Program-made: the position numbers and the translations under genes
Shown here: positions 6,023 through 14,349 of the stretch, in pieces
Position numbering within the stretch: position 1 is the stretch's first letter
Layout: every line of letters begins with the position of its first letter
The notes under the pieces: generated by a model
Databases searched by the model: none
Seen by the model: only the letters and a program-made list of their open reading frames with translations
What the model was told of the DNA's origin: nothing
From: Prevotella sp.
GTDB taxonomy: Bacteria; Bacteroidota; Bacteroidia; Bacteroidales; Bacteroidaceae
Direction of reading: 5' to 3'
NCBI GenBank assembly: GCA_017474845.1
Contig: JAFVGS010000031.1
Span: 1-33,462 of the forward strand
DNA: 33,462 nt

Positions 6023-7552
6023 TTAATTAGCCTTCTTGAATGAGAAGCAGACACCCTGACAGAGTTCGACAAGCTCTTTATAGGTATCCTTGTAGCCGAT
6101 GATGGTAATCTCATCGCCCACCTGGAGACCATTGTCAGCGATGAAGAACTTACGGGCATCACCTGTAGCTCCCCATCCGGGATAGGTGCCATAGACATAC
6201 AGCTCAGTGGTACCATCGGTGATATAGAGGTTACCATAGTCGTTCTCCTTGCCGTTACTACCCAGCAGCGAGCTGATCTTACCTGTCACCATATAATAGG
6301 TGTTCTTATCGTCAGGCATGGTCAGGAACTCGGCAATCGTCACCTCCTTCACATCGTAGAGCATCTTGCAAGTGCCATTCACCATCTGCGGACTGTCCTT
6401 ATAAGCACCGCGCTTACCAAGCACTTCGACGACGTCACCCACCTCGATGCCTGAATCAAGGAAGCCTTCCGTACGATAGACGAGTGTCTCGCCGCTGAAG
6501 TCCTTAATGTAGAAGCTCTTGCCCTGCTTGTCGCTCTCATAGAGTTTGGTGACAACACCCTGCATGCGATACTGTGTGTCTCCCACCTCGGCAGCGAGGA
6601 ACTCTGCCACTGTGACATCGAGGATGGCTCCAGCCTGGGCAATGTTAAACTGTGAGGTATACTCCTTTCCTGCGTTATAGGTCTTCAACGTCACTGTAGC
6701 ACTGCGGTCACCACCCGTATTGGGCTGTGCACGGAAAGTGACAGTGTTGGAAGTAACAGACGAAATAGAGAGCCACTCAGGAAGATTGTCGACGTTGATG
6801 CCGTCGCCCTTGCAGCTGACGTGAGCAGTTACCTCACCACCCTCTAAGGGCAGTTCAGCTTTGGCAACCTTAGCACCGTCAACAGTCAGCGAGTCAACTT
6901 TGATAAGCGACTTGTTGATCTTGACAACAGTGACGTTCACCAATTCGACAGTACCGTTGTATGTAGTCTTCGGACCTTCAACGGTCACCTCATCACCCAC
7001 TTCGATACCCCAGGCAGCGATAGAGTTGTTCTGTCCGTCGCGACCGCTCTTGTCGAGTGTACCATAGATATAGATCTCGCCAGTGCCATCGTTCAGATAC
7101 CAGTTACCATAGGTGGTATTGGCAATGCCGGTGACAGCACCAGTGACACGATAAGTCTTGGCATCAGGTCCTGCGATAACCTGCGCACAAATGGCGTTGG
7201 AAACCTCGGAAAGACCCTGGATGACGTTGATTTCCTGAGTCTTGTTACCTGAATTGAGCTTCAGGGCAGCCGTACGTCCGGCATAAGCCTCTGCAGAGAA
7301 AGACACAGTCGTTTCACCTGCAGAGCCGCTCAGCGGACTCACGGTGAGCCATGCAGGGATGCTGGCGGCATCGAAGCTCCAAGCGTCAGCAGAAGACACG
7401 AAGATCTGCGTGGTGCCTCCGTTCTTGTCAAGTGACACATAAGAGGTCGACACATTGAGGCCGTCCAGATAGATGGCATCGTTGTCAGACTTACAGCCCG
7501 TCAGCAGAGCGATGACAGCGGCAAAAAATGGAATAATATATTTCAGTTTCAT
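6023..7552 (-). CDS. Lipoprotein with BACON and three OB-fold domains
   Basis: A 509-residue lipoprotein with lipobox LLTGC (Cys20), followed by KSDND, which could be a surface-export signal. Residues about 30-115 are a BACON domain (DAWSFDAASIPAWLTVSPLSG and INVIQG are typical). An OB-fold region follows at about 117-210 (YRVTGAVTGI, GNWYLNDGTGEIYIYG). A second BACON-like segment spans about 215-305 (LPEWLSISSV, FNIAQAG). Two more OB folds occupy about 308-400 and 403-509, each opening with a TVAEF/TIAEF motif and carrying YIKDFSGE or YITDGTTELYVYG strands. OB folds of this kind bind nucleic acids or oligosaccharides. Sitting between a TonB receptor and a secreted nuclease, this protein may capture nucleic acid at the surface; that role is inference. 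Confidence 0.85.
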   Translation of the reverse strand: MKLKYIIPFFAAVIALLTGCKSDNDAIYLDGLNVSTSYVSLDKNGGTTQIFVSSADAWSFDAASIPAWLTVSPLSGSAGETTVSFSAEAYAGRTAALKLNSGNKTQEINVIQGLSEVSNAICAQVIAGPDAKTYRVTGAVTGIANTTYGNWYLNDGTGEIYIYGTLDKSGRDGQNNSIAAWGIEVGDEVTVEGPKTTYNGTVELVNVTVVKINKSLIKVDSLTVDGAKVAKAELPLEGGEVTAHVSCKGDGINVDNLPEWLSISSVTSNTVTFRAQPNTGGDRSATVTLKTYNAGKEYTSQFNIAQAGAILDVTVAEFLAAEVGDTQYRMQGVVTKLYESDKQGKSFYIKDFSGETLVYRTEGFLDSGIEVGDVVEVLGKRGAYKDSPQMVNGTCKMLYDVKEVTIAEFLTMPDDKNTYYMVTGKISSLLGSNGKENDYGNLYITDGTTELYVYGTYPGWGATGDARKFFIADNGLQVGDEITIIGYKDTYKELVELCQGVCFSFKKAN

Positions 7553-7556
7553 ATTC

Positions 7557-7578
7557 TTTACCTTTTTACTTTTTTACC
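7557..7578. repeat. Short heptad repeat in the receptor-lipoprotein gap
   Basis: Units TTTACCT, TTTTACT and an 8-base TTTTTACC occupy most of the 33-bp gap between the two co-directional genes. The period is 7 with one unit of 8. Confidence 0.5.
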
Positions 7579-7585
7579 TTTTCCT

Positions 7586-10500
7586 TTAGTTAAAGAAGTA
7601 CTTGATACCTACAGAAGCATACCAGCACTGACCGAGCGAGTTGTAGGGCTTCCACTTTTCGGTGTTGCCATCGATAGTCTTCGGGGTAGAGAAGGTTGCA
7701 AAGCCATCGGCATCGACGCCTTCATACTTGATGATGCGGGAGTACTGCACGCTGTTGCTGGGAGCAGTGCTGTAGTCGAGGTTGGCAATCTTGGCCACGC
7801 CCCACTCGTTGTTGAAGAAGTTCAGCACGTTCTTCATGTCAAAGCTCAGCTGCAGGACATGCTTGGTCTTGCCCAGGTCGAGTTTGAAGTCATGCTTGTA
7901 GCTGAAGTCAATGCGATGAACCCAAGGAGAATAGACGGCATAAGCCTCTGCATATTCACCCTGACGGCTGCTGAGGTAGTCGTCGCTGTGTACGAAGGCC
8001 ATGAAGCGGTCGCGGTCGTCGTCACTGACAAAGCGGAAGTCACGGTTTGCGACCTGCTGGTCTGTGGGCACATAGACGACATCATACTGATAGCCGTCAC
8101 CGTTCATGTCGTTGCTCACCAGATAAGAGGTGTTGTAGCCACCGCGCCAGGTCTCATAGATCAGGCTGTAGTGGTTGCCGCTACGGTCATGGATAGTGGC
8201 GTTGGCCACGATACGGTCAGGCGTGACATACTGCGAGTTGTGCAGTCCCACGTAGTTCGGACCCTGCTCGCAGGGGATGTATGTGAATGCCGAAGAGGCA
8301 TCAGAACCTGGCATACCAGTCTTCTCCTTGCTGACAGTGTGTGTATAGGCAGCCATCAAGCTGATCCACTCTGCGGGCTGTGCATTGAGGGTGGCGTTGA
8401 AAGTCCATCCATAGCCCTTCGACGTATTGTCGAGCACGAAGGCGTTAGGCATCTGCACCAACTTGCCGGCCTTGTTGGTGTACATATACTTGAAGTCCTG
8501 ATAGAGGGCGCGGTTGTCAGCTCCGTTCAGACGTGCGAAGCCACCAACATCCTTAATGCTCCAGTCTGAGATACAGACGGCGTTGATGGTCTTGTTGAAG
8601 ATAGCCTCAACGGTAGCGGTGAACGGGAACGACGTCGGAATCTGGTAGTCGACAGCAACGGAGGTCTTCCATACCTGCGGCATCTTGAAGTCGGGGTTCA
8701 CGGCGTTGATGGCAGAACCAGCTTCACCATCCTCGGGCTTGATAGTCGAAGGACCGAGGTTATGATCGATGATGTAATCGCGGAGGGTGTTACCCCACAT
8801 GAGGTTTCCAGCAAACTGCGACATGTCGGCCTGCTTACCACTGTTCTTACCCGTTGCATTCCAGATACCCTTGTACTGTACCATGTTGGAGTTGGTGGGC
8901 ATATTGGTGAAGAACACGAGGGGCAGACGTCCAGAGAAGAGACCTGAACCGCCACGCACCTTCAGCGACTTGTCGCCGAACACATCCCATGTGAAGCCCA
9001 CACGCGGAGAGAAGGTGAAACTGGAGTCAGGCCACTTACCTGTATCGATATGCTGGCCATTGTAGTCAAGGTCATAGATAGCCTTGTTGGTCATCAGATC
9101 GTCGTTGTTGAAGAACAGTCCGTCTACACGGAGGCCGTAGGTCAACTTCAGGTTGTCAAGGATGTTCCAGTCATCCTGCAGGTAAATGCCGAGCTTGTTG
9201 AACCTCACACGTGCTGCGGGATCGGTCTCACCGTTATAACCGTAAGTAAGAGCCACGACCTCAGGATTGCTGTTGAAGAGGAGTGCGGGATCCAGCACAC
9301 CGTTCACCCACATATCGTCGGTAGCATTGAAGCGGTAGTAACCTGTACCGTTACGCATATACATATTATCGGCCATCTGGTGCTCGAAGCTGATACCTGC
9401 GGTGAATTTGTGGTTCTCCATATAATAGGTAGCATCGTCCTTGATGTTCCAGATCGTGTTGTGAACGGCGTTGTTATAGGTGAACAGCTCATAGCCGAGG
9501 GCCATGTAGTTGTTGTTGTCTTTCGTAATGTCGATATGGGGGAACATAGCCGACTCCGAGTCACGGATATCGTCGAGCTTCGAGTAGGTGAACAGCAGCT
9601 GGTTCGACAGATTGTCTGTGAAACGGCTGTTCAGGTCGAAGGTGAACGAGTGTACCACGTTGTCCATGGCATACATCGAGTTGGCGAACGACATAGACGA
9701 CTTCGACATACGTGCGTCTGCCATACGCGGGCCACCGTCCATCGAAGAGGCGTTGGGCGAACTCCAGTTGCGGTTCTTCGTATAGTTGTAGCGCAGGGCG
9801 AGATGATGCCTATCGGTGATATTCCAGTCCAGACGGGCCAGGATCTTGTAGTTGCTCTTGTCTGCAGGGAAGCTGGTATAGCTGCCGGTGTTATAGCCAT
9901 ACTTGCTGGCTACATAGTCAGAAACAGCCTGAAGGTCGGCCTTCGTCGTGCGTGAGATATAGTTCTCGGGATCTGCGGGATTGTCCTCATCGGCACCCTG
10001 CCAGCGGTTCACCACACTCGGGATCTGCACCATCTCACCGTTGACGAAGAAGAACAGCTTGTCCTTGATGATCGGGCCACCGAGGGTGAAGCCGTAGGTG
10101 GTCGTACGGTCTTTCTCGCGGGCACCGTTGATCTGGTTGTGATAGACGGCGTCGCCCTGCATGTTCTCGTTCTGATGATAGATGTAAGCCGTACCTCTGA
10201 AGGTATTGGTACCCGACTTTGTGATGGCGTTCACACCACCACCGATGAAGTTCGTCTGACGGACATCGTAGGGCGATACCACCACCTGGAGTTCCTCGAT
10301 GGCATCAATAGAGATAGGATTGCCACCACCAGGCAGACCTGCAGAGAGGCCGAAGTTGTTATTGAAGTTGGCACCGTCGACTGTGAAGTTAGCCGTACGA
10401 CCGTCGGCACCTGCAAAGCTCATGCCGTTACCACCGTAAGGAGAGAGGCGGGTGAAGTCGGTGATACTGCGCGACACTGTCGGCATGTTGGTAATCTGGG

Positions 10501-10927
10501 CACTGGTGATGTTGGTAGAGGCACCGGTCTTCTCAGCGGCGAACTTCGAAGCCTTTCCGCTAACCACCACCTCAGCCAGCTGCGTAGCATCCTCAGAGAT
10601 GGAAACGGCCAGGTTATAGGTTTCTGCAAGCTGTAGAACCACACCCTTTACAACCCTCGGCTGATAGCCGATGTAGGAAACGGTCACCTCATAAGGGCCG
10701 CCAGTACGCATACCCTGAATCGAGAAGCGGCCTGCTGTGTTCGTCACGGCCGTGTAACGGGTTCCGGAAGGCTCGTGCAAAGCCACCACAGTTGCGCCGA
10801 TGACTTCTTCGCCGTTAGCATCGTCGAATGTCACCTTACCAGCCATACTGGAAGTAGTGATTTGTGCTACTGCTGTCAACGAGAGTGTCAACAGCGTAAC
10901 AACCAGCAAAAACAATCTTTTCTGCAT
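7586..10927 (-). CDS. Oar-like TonB-dependent outer-membrane receptor
   Basis: A 1113-residue outer-membrane transporter. A signal peptide ends near AVAQ (residue 21). A carboxypeptidase-regulatory-like beta-sandwich follows at about 28-110 (GKVTFDDANGEEVIGATVVAL). The plug domain spans about 130-235, with the segment SIDAIEELQVVVSPYDVRQTNF, and a 22-strand-type beta barrel makes up the rest, ending in aromatic KYFFN. The KSGTNTFRGTAYIYHQNENM and GGPIIKDKLFFFVNGE motifs are typical of Oar-type receptors rather than SusC, and no SusD gene is adjacent. The substrate is unknown; the neighbours suggest nucleic-acid breakdown products. It leads the three-gene unit and has a -7 box about 64 bp upstream of the ATG. 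Confidence 0.92.
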   Translation of the reverse strand: MQKRLFLLVVTLLTLSLTAVAQITTSSMAGKVTFDDANGEEVIGATVVALHEPSGTRYTAVTNTAGRFSIQGMRTGGPYEVTVSYIGYQPRVVKGVVLQLAETYNLAVSISEDATQLAEVVVSGKASKFAAEKTGASTNITSAQITNMPTVSRSITDFTRLSPYGGNGMSFAGADGRTANFTVDGANFNNNFGLSAGLPGGGNPISIDAIEELQVVVSPYDVRQTNFIGGGVNAITKSGTNTFRGTAYIYHQNENMQGDAVYHNQINGAREKDRTTTYGFTLGGPIIKDKLFFFVNGEMVQIPSVVNRWQGADEDNPADPENYISRTTKADLQAVSDYVASKYGYNTGSYTSFPADKSNYKILARLDWNITDRHHLALRYNYTKNRNWSSPNASSMDGGPRMADARMSKSSMSFANSMYAMDNVVHSFTFDLNSRFTDNLSNQLLFTYSKLDDIRDSESAMFPHIDITKDNNNYMALGYELFTYNNAVHNTIWNIKDDATYYMENHKFTAGISFEHQMADNMYMRNGTGYYRFNATDDMWVNGVLDPALLFNSNPEVVALTYGYNGETDPAARVRFNKLGIYLQDDWNILDNLKLTYGLRVDGLFFNNDDLMTNKAIYDLDYNGQHIDTGKWPDSSFTFSPRVGFTWDVFGDKSLKVRGGSGLFSGRLPLVFFTNMPTNSNMVQYKGIWNATGKNSGKQADMSQFAGNLMWGNTLRDYIIDHNLGPSTIKPEDGEAGSAINAVNPDFKMPQVWKTSVAVDYQIPTSFPFTATVEAIFNKTINAVCISDWSIKDVGGFARLNGADNRALYQDFKYMYTNKAGKLVQMPNAFVLDNTSKGYGWTFNATLNAQPAEWISLMAAYTHTVSKEKTGMPGSDASSAFTYIPCEQGPNYVGLHNSQYVTPDRIVANATIHDRSGNHYSLIYETWRGGYNTSYLVSNDMNGDGYQYDVVYVPTDQQVANRDFRFVSDDDRDRFMAFVHSDDYLSSRQGEYAEAYAVYSPWVHRIDFSYKHDFKLDLGKTKHVLQLSFDMKNVLNFFNNEWGVAKIANLDYSTAPSNSVQYSRIIKYEGVDADGFATFSTPKTIDGNTEKWKPYNSLGQCWYASVGIKYFFN

Positions 10928-10990
10928 AAATTTGGTAAAGTTATTAATTAATTAATATGTCGTAAAAACGACTGATTTCCAATTTTCGCT

Positions 10991-10999
10991 GCAAAGTTA
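10991..10999 (-). promoter_or_regulatory. -7 box upstream of the TonB receptor gene
   Basis: TAACTTTGC on the minus strand (10999-10991) is a full -7 match. No TTTG is found 19-21 bases upstream, so the promoter may need an activator. The gap to pgeF (11000-11070) is A/T-rich and holds only a weak A-run/T-run hairpin. Confidence 0.6.
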
Positions 11000-11070
11000 G
11001 GAAAAAGATTCGATATAAAGGTATAAAAAAGGAACTTTTTTTAATATAAATGAACAATTATTGCGATTTA

Positions 11071-11856
11071 TTATCTTAGGACAATTCCAGTAAGGATTCG
11101 CCCAGACAATGTTCCCAACTTTCGGGCAGAGAAGAAATCGTCGGTCTGGTCGTAGGTGCAGATATCTGTCAGACGGATATTTGCCGAGGGGATGCCTGTG
11201 GATTCGAGTTGTAGCCGACAGCAATTGGGCAGGTCGATGTGCCACTTGTCCATCCGCTCAGCGATGACATCCATCGGGTATCCGGCTGCAGCGAAAGGCT
11301 CATAGACATCGTCGCCCACCTCAAAGTTGCGCCGTGAGATACCCGGACCTATGACGGCAAGCAGACTTTCGGGCCTGGAATGATACGACCTCGCCATCGC
11401 TGCGACTGCCGCCTCAATGATATTGGCCACCGTTCCGCGCCAACCACTGTGTACCACGCCAGCAGCATGATGCTCGGGGTCATATATAATAATAGGTATA
11501 CAGTCAGCCGTCGAGACACCGATGCAGATGCCCGGCACGTTGGTGATCAGGGCGTCGATGCCTTCAAGGGCGGTGCGGCGGATGTCTTCTGACAAGAGGA
11601 AAAAGGTCTTGCTGATCTGGGTGACACCCGTGCCATGCACCTGATGGGGCATGATGAGACGATCAGGCTTGATGTGGAGATGTTTGCAGAGAGACTTTCT
11701 GTTTTGGGCGATATGCTCCGGATCGTCGCCAGAATAGGGGTTGACATTGAAGGAGGCATAGTTTCCCTCGCTAACGCCACCATGACGCGTGCTGCTGAAA
11801 GCCGTCACGTTGGGAGCTATATCGTAATAATGGAGTTGGGGTTCAGGCGTCTTCAT
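11071..11856 (-). CDS. pgeF: Laccase-domain peptidoglycan editing factor (PgeF/YfiH family)
   Basis: Starting at the ATG at 11856 the protein has 261 residues, normal for the family. An ATG three codons upstream (11865) is equally possible. Either start lies inside the end of obgE (14 or 23 base overlap), so translation is probably coupled. Metal ligands of the multicopper-oxidase-like fold are present: QVHGT (H74), STADC (C119) and VVHSGWRGT (H136). The family removes misincorporated residues from peptidoglycan precursors and has also been assigned purine-nucleoside phosphorolysis/deaminase activity. It is the last gene of hpt-adk-obgE-pgeF. Confidence 0.92.
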   Translation of the reverse strand: MKTPEPQLHYYDIAPNVTAFSSTRHGGVSEGNYASFNVNPYSGDDPEHIAQNRKSLCKHLHIKPDRLIMPHQVHGTGVTQISKTFFLLSEDIRRTALEGIDALITNVPGICIGVSTADCIPIIIYDPEHHAAGVVHSGWRGTVANIIEAAVAAMARSYHSRPESLLAVIGPGISRRNFEVGDDVYEPFAAAGYPMDVIAERMDKWHIDLPNCCRLQLESTGIPSANIRLTDICTYDQTDDFFSARKLGTLSGRILTGIVLR

Positions 11857-13009
11857 CTTCCTCATATTCGAAGTCTTCGAGGTCTTCGATTTCGTCTTCG
11901 TCGATATATTCGATGTCTTCATCCTCCCCCTCGTCAGCCAGTTCCTCGGCAAAACGGCTCATATCTTTGTCACGATGAACGAGCGTGTCCTCGGCTGTTA
12001 CGGCAGCGAGCTTGTTACTCTCGGCATTGAGTTCCCGCCAAAGCACATCCTTCAGTTCTTCCAGTCCGAAGCCTGTAACGGCGGAGATGAAGACCACAGA
12101 CAAATCATCGGGCAACGTCTCACGGAGCATCTCGATGAGTTCGTCGTCAAGAAGGTCGCATTTGGTCACAGCCAGCACACGGTGCTTGTCGAGCATCTCG
12201 GGATTGAACTGTTTCAGTTCGTTGAGCAGAATCTCGTATTCGCGTTTGATGTCGTCCGTATCTCCCGGCACCATGAACAACAACAGCGAGTTGCGCTCGA
12301 TATGACGGAGGAAGCGGAGACCGAGGCCCTTACCTTCCGAGGCTCCCTCGATGATACCAGGGATATCGGCCATCACGAAAGACTTGTTGTCGCGATAGCC
12401 CACGATGCCGAGGGAGGGCTCCATCGTGGTGAAGGGATAGTTGGCAATCTTGGGACGGGCATTGGAGAGGGCAGACACTAACGTAGACTTGCCGGCATTG
12501 GGGAATCCCACGAGACCCACATCAGCCAAGAGCTTCAGCTCAAGGATGATGGTCATCTCCTGCATGGGTTCACCTGGCTGTGCATAGCGGGGAGCCTGGT
12601 TCGTAGCGCTACGGAACTGGAAGTTGCCCAGTCCGCCACGACCACCTTTCAAGAGCAACACCTCCTGTCCGTCGTAGGTGACATCGCAGACATACTTGCC
12701 CGTCTCGGCATTGTAGACCACAGTACCACATGGCACATCGATATACACATCCTTGCCGTCGGTGCCGTGACACTTGTCCTTTCCGCCGTTGCCACCATGC
12801 TCCGCGAAGATATGACGCTCGTATTTCAGGTGCAGCAGCGTCCAGTAGTTATGATTACCACGCAGGATGATGCTGCCTCCCTTACCGCCGTCACCTCCGT
12901 CGGGACCGCCGTTGGGATTGTACTTCACATGCTTGAGGTGCATCGAACCCCTGCCGCCCTTTCCCGAGCGGCACAGGATCTTCACGTAGTCTACAAAATT
13001 ACTCTCCAT
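11843..13009 (-). CDS. obgE: Obg family GTPase
   Basis: A 388-residue GTPase that associates with the 50S subunit and the stringent response. The N-terminal glycine-rich Obg fold spans 1 to about 158 ([38 protein letters not shown]). The G domain follows, with P-loop GFPNAGKST, switch segment [22 protein letters not shown] (DxxG) and TKCD in place of NKxD. The C-terminal tail after residue about 355 is strongly acidic, which is common in Obg proteins. Its 3' end overlaps pgeF. Confidence 0.96.
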   Translation of the reverse strand: MESNFVDYVKILCRSGKGGRGSMHLKHVKYNPNGGPDGGDGGKGGSIILRGNHNYWTLLHLKYERHIFAEHGGNGGKDKCHGTDGKDVYIDVPCGTVVYNAETGKYVCDVTYDGQEVLLLKGGRGGLGNFQFRSATNQAPRYAQPGEPMQEMTIILELKLLADVGLVGFPNAGKSTLVSALSNARPKIANYPFTTMEPSLGIVGYRDNKSFVMADIPGIIEGASEGKGLGLRFLRHIERNSLLLFMVPGDTDDIKREYEILLNELKQFNPEMLDKHRVLAVTKCDLLDDELIEMLRETLPDDLSVVFISAVTGFGLEELKDVLWRELNAESNKLAAVTAEDTLVHRDKDMSRFAEELADEGEDEDIEYIDEDEIEDLEDFEYEEDEDA

Positions 13010-13020
13010 ATCTTTTTCTA

Positions 13021-13116
13021 CAACGAATTACACGAATTTCACGAATTACGCGATGCATATCTCCATTGCGAATCAGGTACTACTCAAATAATTCGTTTAA
13101 TTCGTGAAATTCGTTG
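13021..13116. repeat. Long inverted repeat of 9-bp units between adk and obgE
   Basis: Arms 13021-13048 and 13089-13116 are inverted copies matching at 25 of 28 bases. Each arm is three phased 9-bp units: ACGAATTAC, ACGAATTTC, ACGAATTAC on the left, and TAATTCGTT, TAATTCGTG, AAATTCGTT on the right. It fills nearly the whole 111-bp intercistronic gap. It has the same architecture as the repeat at 2656-2717 but a different unit. A 28-bp A/U-rich RNA stem is expected; no poly-U run makes it a simple terminator. Confidence 0.85.
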
Positions 13117-13120
13117 TCTT

Positions 13121-13696
13121 TTAAATCTTGTCGATGACAGCGCAGATGTCGGCGAAGATGCGGTCCAGTTCGCCGAGACCATTGATATGATAATGAACGC
13201 CCTCCTTGCCATACCACTCGATGAGGGGCTGGGTCTGGGAGTGATACACCACGAGGCGCTTCTTGATGGTCTCCTCGTTGTCATCGGCACGGCCGCTCTG
13301 CTGACCGCGGAGGATAAGACGCTTCATCAATTCGTCCTCAGGCACGTCGAGTTCAATCATCGCAGCCACCTTGTCGCCACGCTCGTCGAGCATCTTCTTC
13401 AAAGCCTCTGCCTGCGGGATGGTGCGGGGGAAACCGTCGAAGATCACGCCCTTGTGCTCACGGCCAAAAGAGTCATAAACTGAGGCAAGGATACTCACCA
13501 TCAGATCGTCGGGGATCAACTGCCCCTGGTCGATGTAGCTCTTGGCGGTCTTGCCGAGTTCCGTACCGTTCTTGATTTCTGCCCGAAGCACATCGCCCGT
13601 GGAGATATGGTTCAGACCGTACTTCTCAATCATCTTGTCGCTCTGTGTGCCCTTGCCTGAGCCCGGTGCACCGAAAATCACAATATTCTTCACCAT
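13121..13696 (-). CDS. adk: Adenylate kinase (short form)
   Basis: A 191-residue cytoplasmic enzyme that interconverts ATP, AMP and ADP. The P-loop is GAPGSGKGT at residues 9-17. The AMP-binding segment HISTGDVLRAEI, the FDGFPRT motif and a short LID (RGQQSGRADDNEETIKKRL) follow, without the zinc-finger insertion of the long form. It lies between hpt and obgE in a housekeeping operon common in Bacteroidales. Confidence 0.96.
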   Translation of the reverse strand: MVKNIVIFGAPGSGKGTQSDKMIEKYGLNHISTGDVLRAEIKNGTELGKTAKSYIDQGQLIPDDLMVSILASVYDSFGREHKGVIFDGFPRTIPQAEALKKMLDERGDKVAAMIELDVPEDELMKRLILRGQQSGRADDNEETIKKRLVVYHSQTQPLIEWYGKEGVHYHINGLGELDRIFADICAVIDKI

Positions 13697-13700
13697 TTTA

Positions 13701-13736
13701 TTTACGATTTACTAATTTACTATTTACGATTTATTA
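13701..13736. repeat. Heptad repeat filling the hpt-adk gap
   Basis: Units TTTACGA, TTTACTAA (8 bases), TTTACTA, TTTACGA, TTTATTA run from just after the adk start into the hpt stop codon. The unit pattern TTTANNA repeats with a period of 7. Confidence 0.7.
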
Positions 13737-14270
13737 CTCAACGATAGTGTAGACGTCTTTCAGCTCACGTCCCAGTCCGTCGTAGTCGAGACCATAGCCC
13801 ACAATGAAGTCATCGGGGATGCGGAAGGCCACATAATCCAGATCCAGGTCCTCCTTCAGCTTCTCCGGCTTGAAGAACAGCGTACAGATACGAACAGATT
13901 CAGGATTCCTCGTCCCTAACGACTCTATCATCTGCTTCATCGTCTGACCGCTCTCCACGATATCCTCCACAATCACCACGGTGCGTCCGGACAGGTTCTC
14001 ATTGATGCCCAGCACTTCCCGCACTTTACCCGTAGATGTCGTCCCCTGGTAGGATGCCAGTTTGACGAAAGATATCTCACAGGGAACTGTCATCTCCCTC
14101 ATCAGGTCGGCGGCGAAGATGAACGATCCATTAAGCACGCCCAGGAAGATCGGATTCTTACCTTCCAAGTCCTTACTCATCTGCTCTGCCAGAGCCTTCA
14201 CATGCTGTTTGATTTCCGCCTCCGGGATGGAGACACGGAAGCTTTTGTCCTTGATTTTTACTGTGTCCAT
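13734..14270 (-). CDS. hpt: Hypoxanthine phosphoribosyltransferase
   Basis: A 178-residue purine-salvage enzyme that joins hypoxanthine or guanine to PRPP. The PRPP-binding motif VVIVEDIVESGQT is present with both acidic residues, along with FLGVLNGSFIFAADL near the start and the purine-binding C-terminal part (DYVAFRIPDDFIVGYGLDYD). It is the first gene of hpt-adk-obgE-pgeF and is divergent from nnr. Confidence 0.95.
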   Translation of the reverse strand: MDTVKIKDKSFRVSIPEAEIKQHVKALAEQMSKDLEGKNPIFLGVLNGSFIFAADLMREMTVPCEISFVKLASYQGTTSTGKVREVLGINENLSGRTVVIVEDIVESGQTMKQMIESLGTRNPESVRICTLFFKPEKLKEDLDLDYVAFRIPDDFIVGYGLDYDGLGRELKDVYTIVE

Positions 14271-14292
14271 AGGTCGAATACGTTATTTTTGT

Positions 14293-14325
14293 GCAAAAGT
14301 ACGAAAAATTTTTGGAATCACCAAA
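14293..14325 (-). promoter_or_regulatory. Promoter of hpt
   Basis: On the minus strand TTTG at 14325-14322, 20 bases, then TACTTTTGC at 14301-14293. It shares bases 14311-14325 with the opposing nnr promoter, so the two polymerases probably cannot bind together. Confidence 0.85.
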
Positions 14326-14343
14326 TCTTTTTCCTACCTTTGC
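14311..14343 (+). promoter_or_regulatory. Promoter of nnr
   Basis: TTTG at 14311-14314, 20 bases, then TACCTTTGC at 14335-14343. The nnr ATG begins only seven bases after the -7 box, so the mRNA should have almost no 5' leader. The two -33 boxes of the divergent pair form the palindrome TTTGG-N5-CCAAA at 14311-14325. Confidence 0.85.
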
Positions 14344-14349
14344 ACCATT

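Noticed and set aside
9050-9955. Long plus-strand open frame (301 codons) opposite the TonB receptor, and similar ones opposite other genes
   Set aside because: They mirror the codon pattern of a well-supported gene on the other strand and have no promoter or domain of their own.
7586-10927. SusC of a polysaccharide utilisation locus
   Set aside because: The motifs are Oar-like and no SusD or glycoside hydrolase lies beside it.
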